In this document: piece by piece, positions 1-8,926 of the stretch | Position numbering within the stretch: position 1 is the first letter of the stretch | Layout: the number at the start of each line of letters is the position of its first letter | Assembly (NCBI RefSeq): GCF_002205645.1 | Contig: NZ_NIOF01000011.1 | Location: 62,001 to 126,000 of the forward strand | Direction of reading: 5' to 3' | DNA: 64,000 nt | Source of the DNA: Roseateles aquatilis | Lineage (GTDB): Bacteria > Pseudomonadota > Gammaproteobacteria > Burkholderiales > Burkholderiaceae_C | Made by a program: the position numbers and the translations under genes | Notes under the pieces: model-generated | What the model saw: the letters and a program-made list of their open reading frames with translations, nothing else | The model's database searches: none | What the model was told of the DNA's origin: nothing

Positions 1-46
1 CCGAGGCCCGGACTCTCCCGCCGGGCCGGTATCGAAGGAGCCGCCC

Positions 47-1600
47 ATGTCTTCCGCCCTGACCTCGCACAGGTCCATCGGTCAGCGCCTGGGCCTCGTC
101 CAGGCCGTCGTGCTGTTCATCGCGCTGATCGGATCGGCGCTCGGCTACTGGGGTCTGAGCCGCGTCGCGGCGCAGACCGCCGCGATGTACGAGGACTCGA
201 TCGTCACCGAGCGTGTCGCCGCCGACTGGTACCGCAACGTCTTCAACGGCGCGACGCGCACCACCGCGATCGCCGCCAGCGCCGACGCCGGCCTGGCGAT
301 CTACTTCGCGCAGCAGGCGGCCGAGTCGACCAAGGCCTCCACCGAGCTGCAGCAGCGGATGGAAAAGCTGCTGACCAGCCCCGAGGAGCGCGCCAACTTC
401 GAGAAGGTCGTGCAGCTGCGCAAGAACTACATCGCCGCGCGCGACATCATCAGCGACGCGAAGAAGCAGGGCGACATGGCGCGCGCGAAGCAGGTCTTCG
501 AGCAGCAGTTCCAGGCCGCCGCGAAGGATTACCTGGACGGATTGCGCGTCGTGGTCCAGCAGCAGCGCGACCAGCTCGACGCCGCGCTGGCGGCGCTGCG
601 CGAGACCAACCAGCGCGCCCGCTGGGCGCTGGTGGCCTTCGGGCTGGTGGCGCTGGTCGTGGGCGGCGCGCTGGCGACATGGCTGTCGCGATCGATCACG
701 CGCCCGCTGGGCCAGGCGGTGGACGTGGCCGACGCCATCGCGCGTTTCGACCTGACGCACCGCATCGAGACCGGCGGCAACGACGAGACCGGCCAGTTGC
801 TGCGCTCGCTGGACGTGATGCAGCGCGCGCTGCTGAAGTTGATCGGCGAGGTGCGCGGCTCCACGGACAGCATCAGCACCGCGAGCGCCCAGATCGCCTC
901 CGGCAACATGGACCTGTCAGCGCGGACCGAGCAGACGGCCTCCAACCTGCAGGAGGCGGCCGCGTCGCTGACCGAGCTGACCGGCACCGTGCGCCAGACC
1001 GCGGACGCGGCGACGACGGCGAATCAACTGGTCAGCTCCGCCTCGTCCACCGCGCAGCGCGGCGGCGCCGTGATGGGGCAGGTGGTGACGACGATGGGCG
1101 ACATCAGCGACAGCTCGCGCCGCATCGCCGACATCATCGGCGTGATCGACGGCATCGCCTTCCAGACCAACATCCTGGCGTTGAACGCCGCGGTGGAAGC
1201 GGCGCGCGCGGGCGAGCAGGGACGAGGCTTCGCGGTCGTCGCGAGCGAGGTGCGCTCGCTGGCGCAACGCAGCGCCGAGGCGGCCAAGCAGATCAAGACG
1301 CTGATCGCCACCAGCGTGGAGCGCGTCGAATCGGGCTCGCGGCTGGTCAGCGACGCCGGCAGCACGATGAACGACATCGTGACCAGCGTGCAGCGGGTCA
1401 CCGACATCATCGCGGAGATCAGCGCCGCGTCGCAGGAGCAGAGCGACGGCATCAACCAGGTCAACGCCGCCGTCGGCCACCTGGACCAGATGACGCAGCA
1501 GAACGCCGCGCTGGTCGAGGAAGCCGCCTCGGCGGCCGAGAGCCTGAAGGATCAGTCGCAGCGGCTGTCGGGGGCGATCGCGGTGTTCAGGCTGGCTTGA
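47..1600 (+). CDS. Methyl-accepting chemotaxis protein
   Basis: This is a transmembrane chemoreceptor that passes ligand signals to the CheA/CheW kinase complex. The 517-residue protein has a first membrane segment at about residues 17-37, a periplasmic four-helix-type ligand domain, a second membrane segment at about 193-213, a HAMP linker (about 215-265) and a long cytoplasmic signalling coiled coil. The conserved hairpin tip, including IAFQTNILALNAAVEAARAG, lies at about 370-390. The start is supported by a GAAGGAG ribosome-binding site just upstream. No che genes are nearby, so it is an orphan receptor. Family assignment is certain; the ligand cannot be told from sequence. Confidence 0.95.
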   Translation: MSSALTSHRSIGQRLGLVQAVVLFIALIGSALGYWGLSRVAAQTAAMYEDSIVTERVAADWYRNVFNGATRTTAIAASADAGLAIYFAQQAAESTKASTELQQRMEKLLTSPEERANFEKVVQLRKNYIAARDIISDAKKQGDMARAKQVFEQQFQAAAKDYLDGLRVVVQQQRDQLDAALAALRETNQRARWALVAFGLVALVVGGALATWLSRSITRPLGQAVDVADAIARFDLTHRIETGGNDETGQLLRSLDVMQRALLKLIGEVRGSTDSISTASAQIASGNMDLSARTEQTASNLQEAAASLTELTGTVRQTADAATTANQLVSSASSTAQRGGAVMGQVVTTMGDISDSSRRIADIIGVIDGIAFQTNILALNAAVEAARAGEQGRGFAVVASEVRSLAQRSAEAAKQIKTLIATSVERVESGSRLVSDAGSTMNDIVTSVQRVTDIIAEISAASQEQSDGINQVNAAVGHLDQMTQQNAALVEEAASAAESLKDQSQRLSGAIAVFRLA

Positions 1601-1623
1601 GGCCGGCCCGAGGCCGCCGTCGC

Positions 1624-1995
1624 TCAGCCCTGAAGGCTGGGGCCCCAGTACCACCCGGACTGCCGCAGCTTCTGCCACTGCGGTGCCGAGCAACTGCCGT
1701 TGGTGTCGTTGTCGAACCACATCCGCACATGCTTGCGGGTTTGATTCGCCAGCAACAGCGTCGCCAGGATGCCCTTGCATGCGGCCGGCGTCACGTTGAA
1801 GGCCGGGTTCTCATTGAGAGAGCAGACCGCCTGCCAGGACATGCCGCCGCCGTCGAAGGTGAACGACGCGTTCACTTCCCCATTGGGGTCGACGGTGACC
1901 TGGTCGACGCTGCCGGAGCAGTTGTAGCTAGCGGCGTTGGCGAGCACTGGCAGAACCAGCAGCAGCGCGAGGGCACGAGACGGTTTGATGAGCAT
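1624..1995 (-). CDS. Small secreted protein of unknown function
   Basis: This 123-residue protein starts with a clear signal peptide (basic start MLIKPSR, hydrophobic stretch, cleavage likely after LANAAS or nearby). The mature part of about 100 residues holds four cysteines, which could form two disulfides in the periplasm, and several aromatic residues. I do not recognise the family. It lies tail to tail with the chemoreceptor gene and is separate from the epimerase gene downstream. Confidence 0.6.
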   Translation of the reverse strand: MLIKPSRALALLLVLPVLANAASYNCSGSVDQVTVDPNGEVNASFTFDGGGMSWQAVCSLNENPAFNVTPAACKGILATLLLANQTRKHVRMWFDNDTNGSCSAPQWQKLRQSGWYWGPSLQG

Positions 1996-2091
1996 GAGCT
2001 TCCTCCCTGATTGGCGATGTCGTGACGGCGCGTTTTGTAGCAGCTTTGGCCAGCGGCAGGAAGGCTCCGCGGGAGCCGGGGATCGCGCCCG

Positions 2092-3069
2092 TCAGGCCTT
2101 CACGCGTGCAAGGCATTCGGCCTCGCGCTCCGGCGTCAGCGCGGCGACGAGCTTCGCGCCGTCCCAGTCCGTGTCGCGCGGCGCGGTCGCCCACGCCAGC
2201 GTGTCCGTGACCGACGCCAGGACGGGACGTGTGGTCAATCCCGCCGCGTAGGCGCGCCTGGCGTCCGCGAGCAGCATGCCGCCGTACGCCGGGTCGCTCT
2301 CGGGCAGCCACAGCGGCAGGCCGGTCCAGGGCACGACGTCCATCGCCAGCAGCGTCTCGTCCGGCACCCAGGTGAAGCGCGCGTCGCTGGCCGGCGCGGC
2401 GTCGAGGCAGGTGTCCAGCAGCTCGAGCATCGGCAGGCGATGACCGATCGCGTTGAAGGCGCCCGTCGCACGCGATTCCGCCAGCGTGATGCAGAACAAC
2501 GCGAGGTCGCGGGCGTCGATGAACTGGACCGGTCGCTCCGGTCGCCCCGGCGCGAGGATCTCGCCGCCGCGCGCGACGCGCGTCGGCCAGTAGGTGAAGC
2601 GCCCGGTGGGATCGTGCGGGCCGACGATCAGGCCCGGCCGGACGATGGCGTGACGATCGGGCAGGGCGCGCGCCAGCGCTTCCTCGGCGCGGGCTTTCAG
2701 CGCGCCGTAGCCTTCATGGCCGGCGGCGAGGGCGGTCGACTCGTCGTAGACCTTGCCGGGCTCGAAACGTCCGTAGGCCGAGATCGACGACACGAACACC
2801 ACCTGCGGCGCGCCCGTGTCCAGCGCCGCCAGCGTGCGGTCGATCTGGGCGGGCGTGAAGGCGCTGCAATCGATGACGGCGTCGAAGCTCCGGCCGCGCA
2901 GCGCGCTCATGTCGCCGTCGCGATCGCCGATGAGCCGCTCGACCTCGGGGAACAGGCCGCGGCCATGGCGGCCGCGGTTCAGCATGGTGACGGCGTGACC
3001 GCGCGCGAGCGCGGCATCGATGACGTGGCGGCCGAGGAAGACGGTCCCGCCGAGGATGAGGAGGCGCAT
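2092..3069 (-). CDS. NAD-dependent epimerase/dehydratase family protein (extended SDR)
   Basis: This 325-residue Rossmann-fold enzyme opens with the dinucleotide-binding motif GGTVFLG at residues 7-13, typical of the extended short-chain dehydrogenase family that acts on nucleotide sugars or similar substrates. The frame stays open upstream, but the ATG at 3069 places the glycine-rich motif right at the N-terminus, as in relatives. A conserved SSISAYG strand is present. The substrate is not predictable. The gene stands alone between the secreted protein and the dehydratase. Confidence 0.8.
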   Translation of the reverse strand: MRLLILGGTVFLGRHVIDAALARGHAVTMLNRGRHGRGLFPEVERLIGDRDGDMSALRGRSFDAVIDCSAFTPAQIDRTLAALDTGAPQVVFVSSISAYGRFEPGKVYDESTALAAGHEGYGALKARAEEALARALPDRHAIVRPGLIVGPHDPTGRFTYWPTRVARGGEILAPGRPERPVQFIDARDLALFCITLAESRATGAFNAIGHRLPMLELLDTCLDAAPASDARFTWVPDETLLAMDVVPWTGLPLWLPESDPAYGGMLLADARRAYAAGLTTRPVLASVTDTLAWATAPRDTDWDGAKLVAALTPEREAECLARVKA

Positions 3070-3172
3070 GGGCGCCGATTGTGGGCCGATGCCGCGCCGG
3101 ATGCCGGAGGGCACGGAGGCTCCGGACCAACGACGCCGGCCGCCCCTCGCGGGGGGACCGGCGCCGCGTCCG

Positions 3173-4954
3173 TCAATCCCGCTCCGGCGCCTTGCCCGTC
3201 GTCTTGGCGGCGCGCAGGAAGTCGAAGTCGACGCCCTTGTCCGCCTGGGTGACGGTCTGCAGGAACAGCTTCCGATAGCCGCGGTCGGCGGTCGGCTCGA
3301 CGACCGGGTTCTCCGCGGCCCGTTTCGCGAGTTCCTCATCGGAGACCAGCAGCGCGATCTCGCGCGCCTTGACGCTCAGGCGGATGCGGTCGCCATTGCG
3401 CACATGGGCCAGCGGGCCGCCGACCGCCGCCTCCGGCGTCACGTGCAGCACGATGGTGCCGAAGGCGGTGCCGCTCATGCGGCCGTCGGAGACGCGCACG
3501 ATGTCCTTCACGCCGGCGCGCGCGAGCTTGCGGGGGATGGGGATGTAGCCCGCCTCCGGCATGCCGGGGGCTCCCTTCGGCCCGATGTTCTTCAGCACCA
3601 GGATGTCGTCGGCCGTGACGTCCAGGTCGTCGCTGTCGATGCGATTGGCCAGGTCCGCGCTGTTCTCGAAGACGACGGCCCGGCCTTCGTGCTCCATGAG
3701 CCTGGGGTCGGCCGCGGACTGCTTGATGATCGCGCCGCCGGGCGCCAGGTTGCCGCGCAGCACCGCCAGGCCGCCCTGCGGGTAGATGGGCTGGTCGAAG
3801 GGCCGCACGACGTCCTGCGCGAAGCCGTCGCCCGCGCGCTCGATCTCCTCGCCCAGGGTCCGGCCGGTGACGGTCAGGGCCTCCAGGCGCAGCAGCGGCT
3901 TGAGCTCGCGCAGCAGCGTGGCCATGCCCCCCGCCGCGTGGAAGTCCTCCATGTAATGCTGGCCCGAGGGCTTCAGGTCCAGCAGCACCGGCGTCTCGCG
4001 GCCCATGCGGTCCAGCCCGGCCAGATCGATGTCGATGCCCATGCGCCCGGCGATGGCGGTCAGGTGCACGATGCCGTTGGTCGAGCCGCCGATGGCCAGC
4101 AGCACGCGCAGCGCGTTCTCGAAGGCGGCCGGCGTCAGGATCCTGTCGATCGTGAGCCCCTGGCGCGCCAGCGCGACGGCTTGCGCGCCGGTCTGCTCGG
4201 CGATGCGGATGCGGTCCGCGGTCACGGCGGGGGGCGAGGCGCCGCCCGGCACCGTCATGCCCAGCGCCTCGGCCACGCAGGCCATGGTGCTGGCGGTGCC
4301 CATCACCGAGCAGGTGCCGACGCTGGCGACCAACTGGTTGTTGACGTCCGAGATCTCCTGCGCGTCGATCTCCTCCGCGCGGTACTTGCCCCAGTAGCGG
4401 CGGCAGTCGGTGCAGGCGCCGACGCGCTCGCCGCGGTGGCTGCCGGTCAGCATCGACCCGGTGATCAGCTGGATCGCCGGAATGCCGGCCGACGCCGCGC
4501 CCATCAACTGTGCCGGCACCGTCTTGTCGCAACCGCCGATCAGCACCACCGCGTCCATCGGCTGCGCGCGCACCAACTCCTCGGTGTCCATGGACATGAG
4601 GTTGCGCAGGTACATGCTGGTCGGCGCCGAGAAGCTCTCGTGCACCGAGATGGTCGGGAAGTCCATCGGCAGCCCGCCGGCGAGCATGATGCCGCGCTTG
4701 ACCGCCTCCAGCAGCTGCGGCATGTTGCCGTGGCACGGGTTGTAGCTGCTGCCGGTGTTGGTGATGCCGATGACGGGGCGGTCCAGCGCGTCGTCCGAAT
4801 AGCCCGCGCCCTTGATGAACGCCTTGCGCAGGAACAGCGAGAAGCCCTGGTCGCCGTAGTTGGTCAGGCCCTTCCTGAGGCCCTCGGGGCCCTTGGCGGC
4901 GTCGGCGCCATGGCTGTCGTCGTGGTCGTGGGGGTCGTTGGCGTCATTGCTCAC
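3173..4954 (-). CDS. IlvD/Edd-family dehydratase, probably a sugar-acid dehydratase
   Basis: The enzyme removes water from a sugar acid or dihydroxy acid using an iron-sulfur cluster. The 593-residue sequence has family cysteines at C74 (NPCHG), C142 (GGCDKT) and C215. Their spacing (68 and 73) equals that which I recall for the [2Fe-2S] L-arabinonate and D-xylonate dehydratases, which favours a sugar acid over branched-chain amino-acid synthesis. The start is a GTG at 4954, just after the stop of the Bug protein gene. The N-terminus is rich in His and Asp (HDHDDSHG), which is unusual and may be extra length. It is co-transcribed with the Bug protein, suggesting linked uptake and breakdown of the acid. 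Confidence 0.85.
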   Translation of the reverse strand: MSNDANDPHDHDDSHGADAAKGPEGLRKGLTNYGDQGFSLFLRKAFIKGAGYSDDALDRPVIGITNTGSSYNPCHGNMPQLLEAVKRGIMLAGGLPMDFPTISVHESFSAPTSMYLRNLMSMDTEELVRAQPMDAVVLIGGCDKTVPAQLMGAASAGIPAIQLITGSMLTGSHRGERVGACTDCRRYWGKYRAEEIDAQEISDVNNQLVASVGTCSVMGTASTMACVAEALGMTVPGGASPPAVTADRIRIAEQTGAQAVALARQGLTIDRILTPAAFENALRVLLAIGGSTNGIVHLTAIAGRMGIDIDLAGLDRMGRETPVLLDLKPSGQHYMEDFHAAGGMATLLRELKPLLRLEALTVTGRTLGEEIERAGDGFAQDVVRPFDQPIYPQGGLAVLRGNLAPGGAIIKQSAADPRLMEHEGRAVVFENSADLANRIDSDDLDVTADDILVLKNIGPKGAPGMPEAGYIPIPRKLARAGVKDIVRVSDGRMSGTAFGTIVLHVTPEAAVGGPLAHVRNGDRIRLSVKAREIALLVSDEELAKRAAENPVVEPTADRGYRKLFLQTVTQADKGVDFDFLRAAKTTGKAPERD

Positions 4955-4960
4955 GATGGT

Positions 4961-5962
4961 TCACTCGTCTGCCTTGATGTTGGCCGCGGCGATGACGCGG
5001 GCCCATTTCGCCACCTCGCCCTTGAGCCGGTCCTGGGCCGCGGCCGGGGTCAGCGGTGCCTGCGGGATGACGCCCTGCTGGGCCAGTTGCGCCTGGACCT
5101 CGGGCTTCTTGAGGCCCTTGTAGATGGCGCCGTTCAGGCGCTGCACGACGTCGGCCGGCGTGCCCGCGGGCACCAGGACGCCGAAGGTGGAGGTCACTTC
5201 GAGGGCGGGGAATCCCGCCTCGGCGGTCGTTGGCACGTCGGGCAGGTTGGGGTCGCGCGTCGACGCGGCGACCGCCAGCGGCGTGAGCTTGCCGCCCTTG
5301 ATGAACTGCAGCACCGCCGGCACGGTCTCGGCCATGAACTGGAGCTGGCCCGCGATCAGGTCGGTGACGGCGGGGCCGCTGCCGCGATAGGGGATGTTCT
5401 CGGTCTCGAGCTTGCCCTGCAGCTTCAGCATCTCCGAGGCCATGCGCTGCGGCGCGCCGGCGCCCGACGAGCCGAAGGACACCTTGCCGGGGTTCGCCTT
5501 GACGTAGGCCACCAGCTCCTTCAGCGACTTGGCGGGCACCGAGGTGTTGGCCACGAAGACCAGCGGCACGCTGCCCACCACCGCCACGGTCTGGAAGTCC
5601 TTGACCAGGTCGTAGCGGACCTTGCCCTTTTCCAGCGTCGCGATCGTCGAGTGCGACGTCATCGCACCCATCAGGATGGTGTAGCCGTCGGGCGCTGCCT
5701 TGGCCACGGCCTGCGCGCCCAGGTTGCCCCCCGCGCCGGCGCGGTTCTCGACGATCACCTGCTTGCCCAGGCCGGTCGAGAGCTCCGCGGCGAGGATGCG
5801 GCCGATGATGTCCGTCGCGCCGCCCGGGGAGAACGGCACGATCATCGTGATGACCTTGTCCGGATAGGGCGCGGCGTGGGCGGTGCCGGCGAAGGCGAGC
5901 GCGGAAGCGGCGACGGCGGTCGCGAGGATCTGGCGGCGATGGATGCCGGTGGTGCGGGGCAT
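4961..5962 (-). CDS. Bug-type (TctC) tripartite tricarboxylate-transporter substrate-binding protein
   Basis: This 333-residue periplasmic binding protein has an HRRQIL-type leader with a hydrophobic core and cleavage near TAHA-AP. The mature start YPDKVITMIVPFSPGGATDIIGR is typical of the Bug family, which binds carboxylates and sugar acids and is greatly expanded in Burkholderiales. An AGGAG site precedes the ATG. It is first in a two-gene operon with the dehydratase, with a 6-bp gap, and is transcribed away from a LysR regulator that probably controls it. No TctAB membrane genes are adjacent. Confidence 0.92.
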   Translation of the reverse strand: MPRTTGIHRRQILATAVAASALAFAGTAHAAPYPDKVITMIVPFSPGGATDIIGRILAAELSTGLGKQVIVENRAGAGGNLGAQAVAKAAPDGYTILMGAMTSHSTIATLEKGKVRYDLVKDFQTVAVVGSVPLVFVANTSVPAKSLKELVAYVKANPGKVSFGSSGAGAPQRMASEMLKLQGKLETENIPYRGSGPAVTDLIAGQLQFMAETVPAVLQFIKGGKLTPLAVAASTRDPNLPDVPTTAEAGFPALEVTSTFGVLVPAGTPADVVQRLNGAIYKGLKKPEVQAQLAQQGVIPQAPLTPAAAQDRLKGEVAKWARVIAAANIKADE

Positions 5963-6029
5963 GGAGTCTCCTGGTCGTTATGGGGGCCAATGGTTGGTCA
6001 AGGAGGACCGGAGAGCAATTTGGTTCCCA

Positions 6030-6058
6030 TTGCTTCAGATCAAAAAATTCCTTATGTT
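6030..6058 (+). promoter_or_regulatory. Putative sigma-70 promoter of the LysR gene
   Basis: TTGCTT at 6030-6035 and TATGTT at 6053-6058 are separated by exactly 17 bp in an AT-rich stretch that stands out from the surrounding GC-rich sequence. The site lies in the divergent region between the Bug gene and the LysR gene, where the LysR protein would be expected to bind. Confidence 0.5.
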
Positions 6059-6096
6059 CGACCTTCCAGGAAAAACAGGGTCGAGGGGGCGCCGGC

Positions 6097-6987
6097 ATGG
6101 ATCTGCGATACGTTCAGAGCTTCGTCACGACGGTGGAGTGCGGGTCGATCGCCGAGGCGGCGCGCCGGCTCGACATGACCGCGCCCGCGGTCGCCGCGCG
6201 CCTGAAGGCGCTGGAGGACGACCTGGGCGCGCAGCTGGTCCGCCGGTCGGGACGCGCCGTCAAGCCGACGGCGGCGGGGCTGAACATCTTCGACCGCGCG
6301 CGCAACATGCTGCGCGAGGAGCGCGATCTGCGCGCGCTGGCCAACGAGAAGGTGCAACTGGGCGAGCTGCGGCTCGGGGCGTTCGTCTCGGCGCTGACGA
6401 CGGTGCTGCCGCCGGTGCTGCGGCGCCTATACGCGAGCCATCCCAACCTGTCGGTGTCGGTGGTCTCGAACGCGTCCACGGAGCTGGTCCGCATGGTGGC
6501 GGCCGGGGACCTGGATGCCGCGGTCGTCGTCGAGCCGCAGTTCGCGATTCCCAAGACCTGCGAGTGGCGCGAGCTGATGACGGAGCCGCTGGTCGTCGTC
6601 GCGCCGAAGGAGCTGGCGCGACGCGACGCGCATGACCTGCTGCGGACCGAGCCCTTCATCCAGTACGACCGATCGGTGCTGGGCGGACAGCTGGCGGACC
6701 GCTATCTGCGCCAGCACGGCCTGACCCCTCATCGGCGGCTGGAGATCAACGGGTTGATGTCGATCGCCGCGATGGTGGATCAGGGGCTGGGGATCTCGTT
6801 GCTGCCGGACTGGTCGGCGCTGTGGTCCAGCGGGTTGTCCATCCAGAAGGTGCCGTTGCCCGGCACCGCGCCGATGCGCAAGAGCGGCTTCGTTTGGAGC
6901 GCCCACAGCCCGCGGGCGCCGATCGCGCGCATGTTCCTGGAGCAGGCCGAGGCACTGTTCTCGCGGCCGAAGAGGAAGGCGCGCTGA
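6097..6987 (+). CDS. LysR-family transcriptional regulator
   Basis: This 296-residue protein has the LysR layout: an N-terminal winged helix-turn-helix (MDLRYVQSFVTTVECGSIAE onward, about residues 1-60) and a C-terminal effector-binding domain. An upstream in-frame extension exists, but the ATG at 6097 gives the standard LysR start and follows a GAGGGGG ribosome-binding site. It is divergent from the Bug/dehydratase operon, the usual position for a LysR activator of that operon. The effector is probably the same acid. Confidence 0.93.
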   Translation: MDLRYVQSFVTTVECGSIAEAARRLDMTAPAVAARLKALEDDLGAQLVRRSGRAVKPTAAGLNIFDRARNMLREERDLRALANEKVQLGELRLGAFVSALTTVLPPVLRRLYASHPNLSVSVVSNASTELVRMVAAGDLDAAVVVEPQFAIPKTCEWRELMTEPLVVVAPKELARRDAHDLLRTEPFIQYDRSVLGGQLADRYLRQHGLTPHRRLEINGLMSIAAMVDQGLGISLLPDWSALWSSGLSIQKVPLPGTAPMRKSGFVWSAHSPRAPIARMFLEQAEALFSRPKRKAR

Positions 6988-7102
6988 GGGCGGCGTCGGC
7001 ACGACGGCGCGCGACGCGCGGTCCGGAAAGCAGATCGGGACCGCGAGGGTCCCGATTGGTTGCGAGCCGCGGTCCCAACGGGACGGCCAGCTCGGCGAAT
7101 TC

Positions 7103-7177
7103 TGGTGCGACCGGCAAGAATCGAACTTGCGACTAAGCCTTCGGAGGGCCCAATGATATCCACTTCACCACGGTCGC
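7103..7177 (-). tRNA. tRNA-Arg (anticodon CCG)
   Basis: Read on the minus strand, the 75-nt sequence folds as a tRNA. The acceptor stem GCGACCG pairs with CGGTCGC, the T stem GCAAG pairs with CTTGC around TTCGATT, and the 3' CCA is encoded. The anticodon loop is CTCCGAA, giving anticodon CCG for arginine. The anticodon stem contains two G-U pairs. No integrase lies next to it. Confidence 0.93.
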
Positions 7178-7484
7178 GGCGAAGCGCGCATTCTAGCCTT
7201 GTTCCGCGGCCTCCCGGCCGAAGCCGCCAACACCGCGTCGCGGACTTGCGCGTTCCGACCCTCGCCGTTGCACCGCGCCGTCAGGCGGCGGCCCTGACGA
7301 AAGCCCCAGGGTGGGGCGGCGAGGCGCTGGCTATACTGCGCCGATTTGCTGCCCCCGGTCCGCGTCGGAGGACCGTTTTCCACTGCGGGAACGCATCCGG
7401 AAACACCTCCCGAAACGCGCCGCGACGCGGACCCGAATCTGCTGTCTTCGATTCGATTTCACTGCCGACATCCACGAGGAATTC
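7178..7484. other. Intergenic region upstream of the cytochrome gene
   Basis: About 307 bp between the tRNA and the cytochrome gene. It holds no convincing gene. A TATACT hexamer at 7332-7337 could be a -10 element for the cytochrome, but I see no good -35 partner. Confidence 0.4.
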
Positions 7485-8099
7485 ATGAGCGGAACCCAGG
7501 ATCACGCCCACGCCCAGGACACGCACGCTGAAGCACACGACGCCCACGAGGGCCCGATCAAGACGCCCAAGCAGCTCGCCGTCGCTGTCTTCTTCGCGTT
7601 CGTGATCCCGATCGTGATCATCGTGATGCTCGCGAACTACGTCTCCAGCGAGGTCAAGCCCGCCGCCGGCAGCACCGGCCTGGACGAGCAGGCCGTCGCC
7701 GCCCGCATCCAGCCGGTCGGCAGCATCGAGCTCAAGGACCTCTCCAACCCCGCCGCCATGAAGTCCGGCGAGCAGGTCTTCCAGGCCCAGTGCGCCGCCT
7801 GCCACGCCGCCGGCGTCGCCGGCGCGCCCAAGTTCGGCGACGCCGATGCCTGGGGCCCGCGCGTGAAGACCGGCGTCGACGCGCTGGTGCACTCGGCCCT
7901 GAAGGGCAAGGGCAACATGGGCCCGCAAGGCGGCGGCGACTTCAGCGACTTCGAGATCTCCCGCGCCGTGGTCTACATGGCCAATCACGGCGGCGCCAAG
8001 TTCGACGACCCCAAGCTGCCCGCCGCGGCCGCATCCGGCGCGGCGGCCGATGCCGGCGCCTCGGCGCCCGCCACGGCGGCGTCCGGCGCCTCGCAGTAA
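7485..8099 (+). CDS. Membrane-anchored c-type cytochrome (cytochrome c5 family)
   Basis: This 204-residue electron carrier has a His/Asp-rich cytoplasmic start, one membrane anchor at about residues 30-51, and a periplasmic haem domain with the CAACH haem-binding motif at 103-107. The distal methionine is likely in GNMGPQGGG. The end (about 175-204) is a low-complexity Ala/Ser/Gly tail. An ACGAGGA ribosome-binding site precedes the ATG at 7485, and a terminator hairpin follows. It probably passes electrons to a terminal oxidase. Confidence 0.9.
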   Translation: MSGTQDHAHAQDTHAEAHDAHEGPIKTPKQLAVAVFFAFVIPIVIIVMLANYVSSEVKPAAGSTGLDEQAVAARIQPVGSIELKDLSNPAAMKSGEQVFQAQCAACHAAGVAGAPKFGDADAWGPRVKTGVDALVHSALKGKGNMGPQGGGDFSDFEISRAVVYMANHGGAKFDDPKLPAAAASGAAADAGASAPATAASGASQ

Positions 8100-8126
8100 C
8101 ACCCCCGGCGCGCGCGCCGATCCCCG

Positions 8127-8148
8127 AAGCCGGCCTCGCGCCGGCTTT
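8127..8148 (+). terminator. Rho-independent-type terminator after the cytochrome gene
   Basis: AAGCCGGC and GCCGGCTT form an 8-bp stem with a CTCGC loop, followed by a T-rich stretch (TTTGTCGTTTC). It lies 28 bp after the cytochrome stop codon. Confidence 0.7.
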
Positions 8149-8205
8149 GTCGTTTCTGGAACGCGGGAGCCGCGGGTCGCCACGCCATGGCGCTACCGCA
8201 CCCGC

Positions 8206-8235
8206 CACGACACGACACGACACGACGCGACACGA
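8206..8235. repeat. Pentanucleotide repeat (CACGA)
   Basis: Six tandem CACGA units, the fifth altered to CGCGA, lie in the intergenic space between the cytochrome and the DUF2946-like gene. There is no sign that it is translated. Confidence 0.8.
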
Positions 8236-8325
8236 CGGCCTCATGGGGCCTCCCCGTCACAGCATGAGCGCATCCGCTCGCACCGATGAAGGGGGAAGAG
8301 GCCCGCGGCGGAGTGCGCCCGGGGG

Positions 8326-8874
8326 TCAGGCCTTGCCTGGAGAAGCGATCGACCGGGGCGCTTCGACCGGATCGAGCACCACGCCGTGCCTGGCGATCAA
8401 CGCCGCATGCGTGCTGTGTGACAGGGCCCAGCGTCCCGCCTCGATCGCATCGGCGGCCGGCCCCATGTCCTGCGTGTGGACGAGGCCCAGCCCCAGGTCG
8501 GTCTCCAGGAACAGCCGGTCGGCCTCGTCCAGCACCGCCGCGGCGACCCGCGCCTCGCGATCGGTGTGGCTGAGCACGCGGCCGTCCGGCTGCAGGCGCC
8601 AGACCCACGGCGCGGCCTCCAGTTGCAGGTAGACGCGCTGCGGCCCGTTCTGGAAGAACCAGGCGCCGTGCTCGTCCGCGCCGTAGTTGCGGTGGATGAA
8701 GCTGATCAGCTTGTCATGCACGATGCGGCTGCCCTTGACCCGCGGGAACGGGCCGGCCGCCTGGATGCGCTCGTCGCGCATGTACCAGTCGCCGCGCGCG
8801 TCCAGCGCCAGCCAGCCGTAGCAGTGCGGCACATTGGGCCATTTCTTCAGCGCGGCTTCGACGATGGCGTCCAT
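8326..8874 (-). CDS. Conserved protein, DUF2946-like
   Basis: This 182-residue cytoplasmic protein begins MDAIVEAALKKWPNVPHCYGW. The motif around WPNVPHCYGWLALDARGDW and the later FQNGPQRVYLQLEAAPW match, from memory, a small family common in Burkholderiales that is annotated as DUF2946. Function is unknown. A GTG lies in frame four codons upstream (8886), but the ATG at 8874 has a GGAAGTGAG ribosome-binding site at good spacing. Residues from about 110 onward look less family-like. Confidence 0.7.
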   Translation of the reverse strand: MDAIVEAALKKWPNVPHCYGWLALDARGDWYMRDERIQAAGPFPRVKGSRIVHDKLISFIHRNYGADEHGAWFFQNGPQRVYLQLEAAPWVWRLQPDGRVLSHTDREARVAAAVLDEADRLFLETDLGLGLVHTQDMGPAADAIEAGRWALSHSTHAALIARHGVVLDPVEAPRSIASPGKA

Positions 8875-8926
8875 CTGCGGTCTCACTTCCGTGTCATGGG
8901 TCCGATCGGCGGCGGGCTGGACGCGC

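Noticed and set aside
3020-6178. A 1052-codon open frame on the plus strand
   Set aside because: It runs antisense to the epimerase, dehydratase and Bug genes, which have clear family motifs. Its translation is Arg/Ala/Gly-rich without any family pattern. Similar long empty frames across the window come from the high GC content.
7103-7177. tRNA-Arg as attachment site of an integrated island
   Set aside because: There is no integrase, no transposase and no visible repeat of the tRNA end, and more than 10 kb of ordinary genes separate it from the specialised locus.
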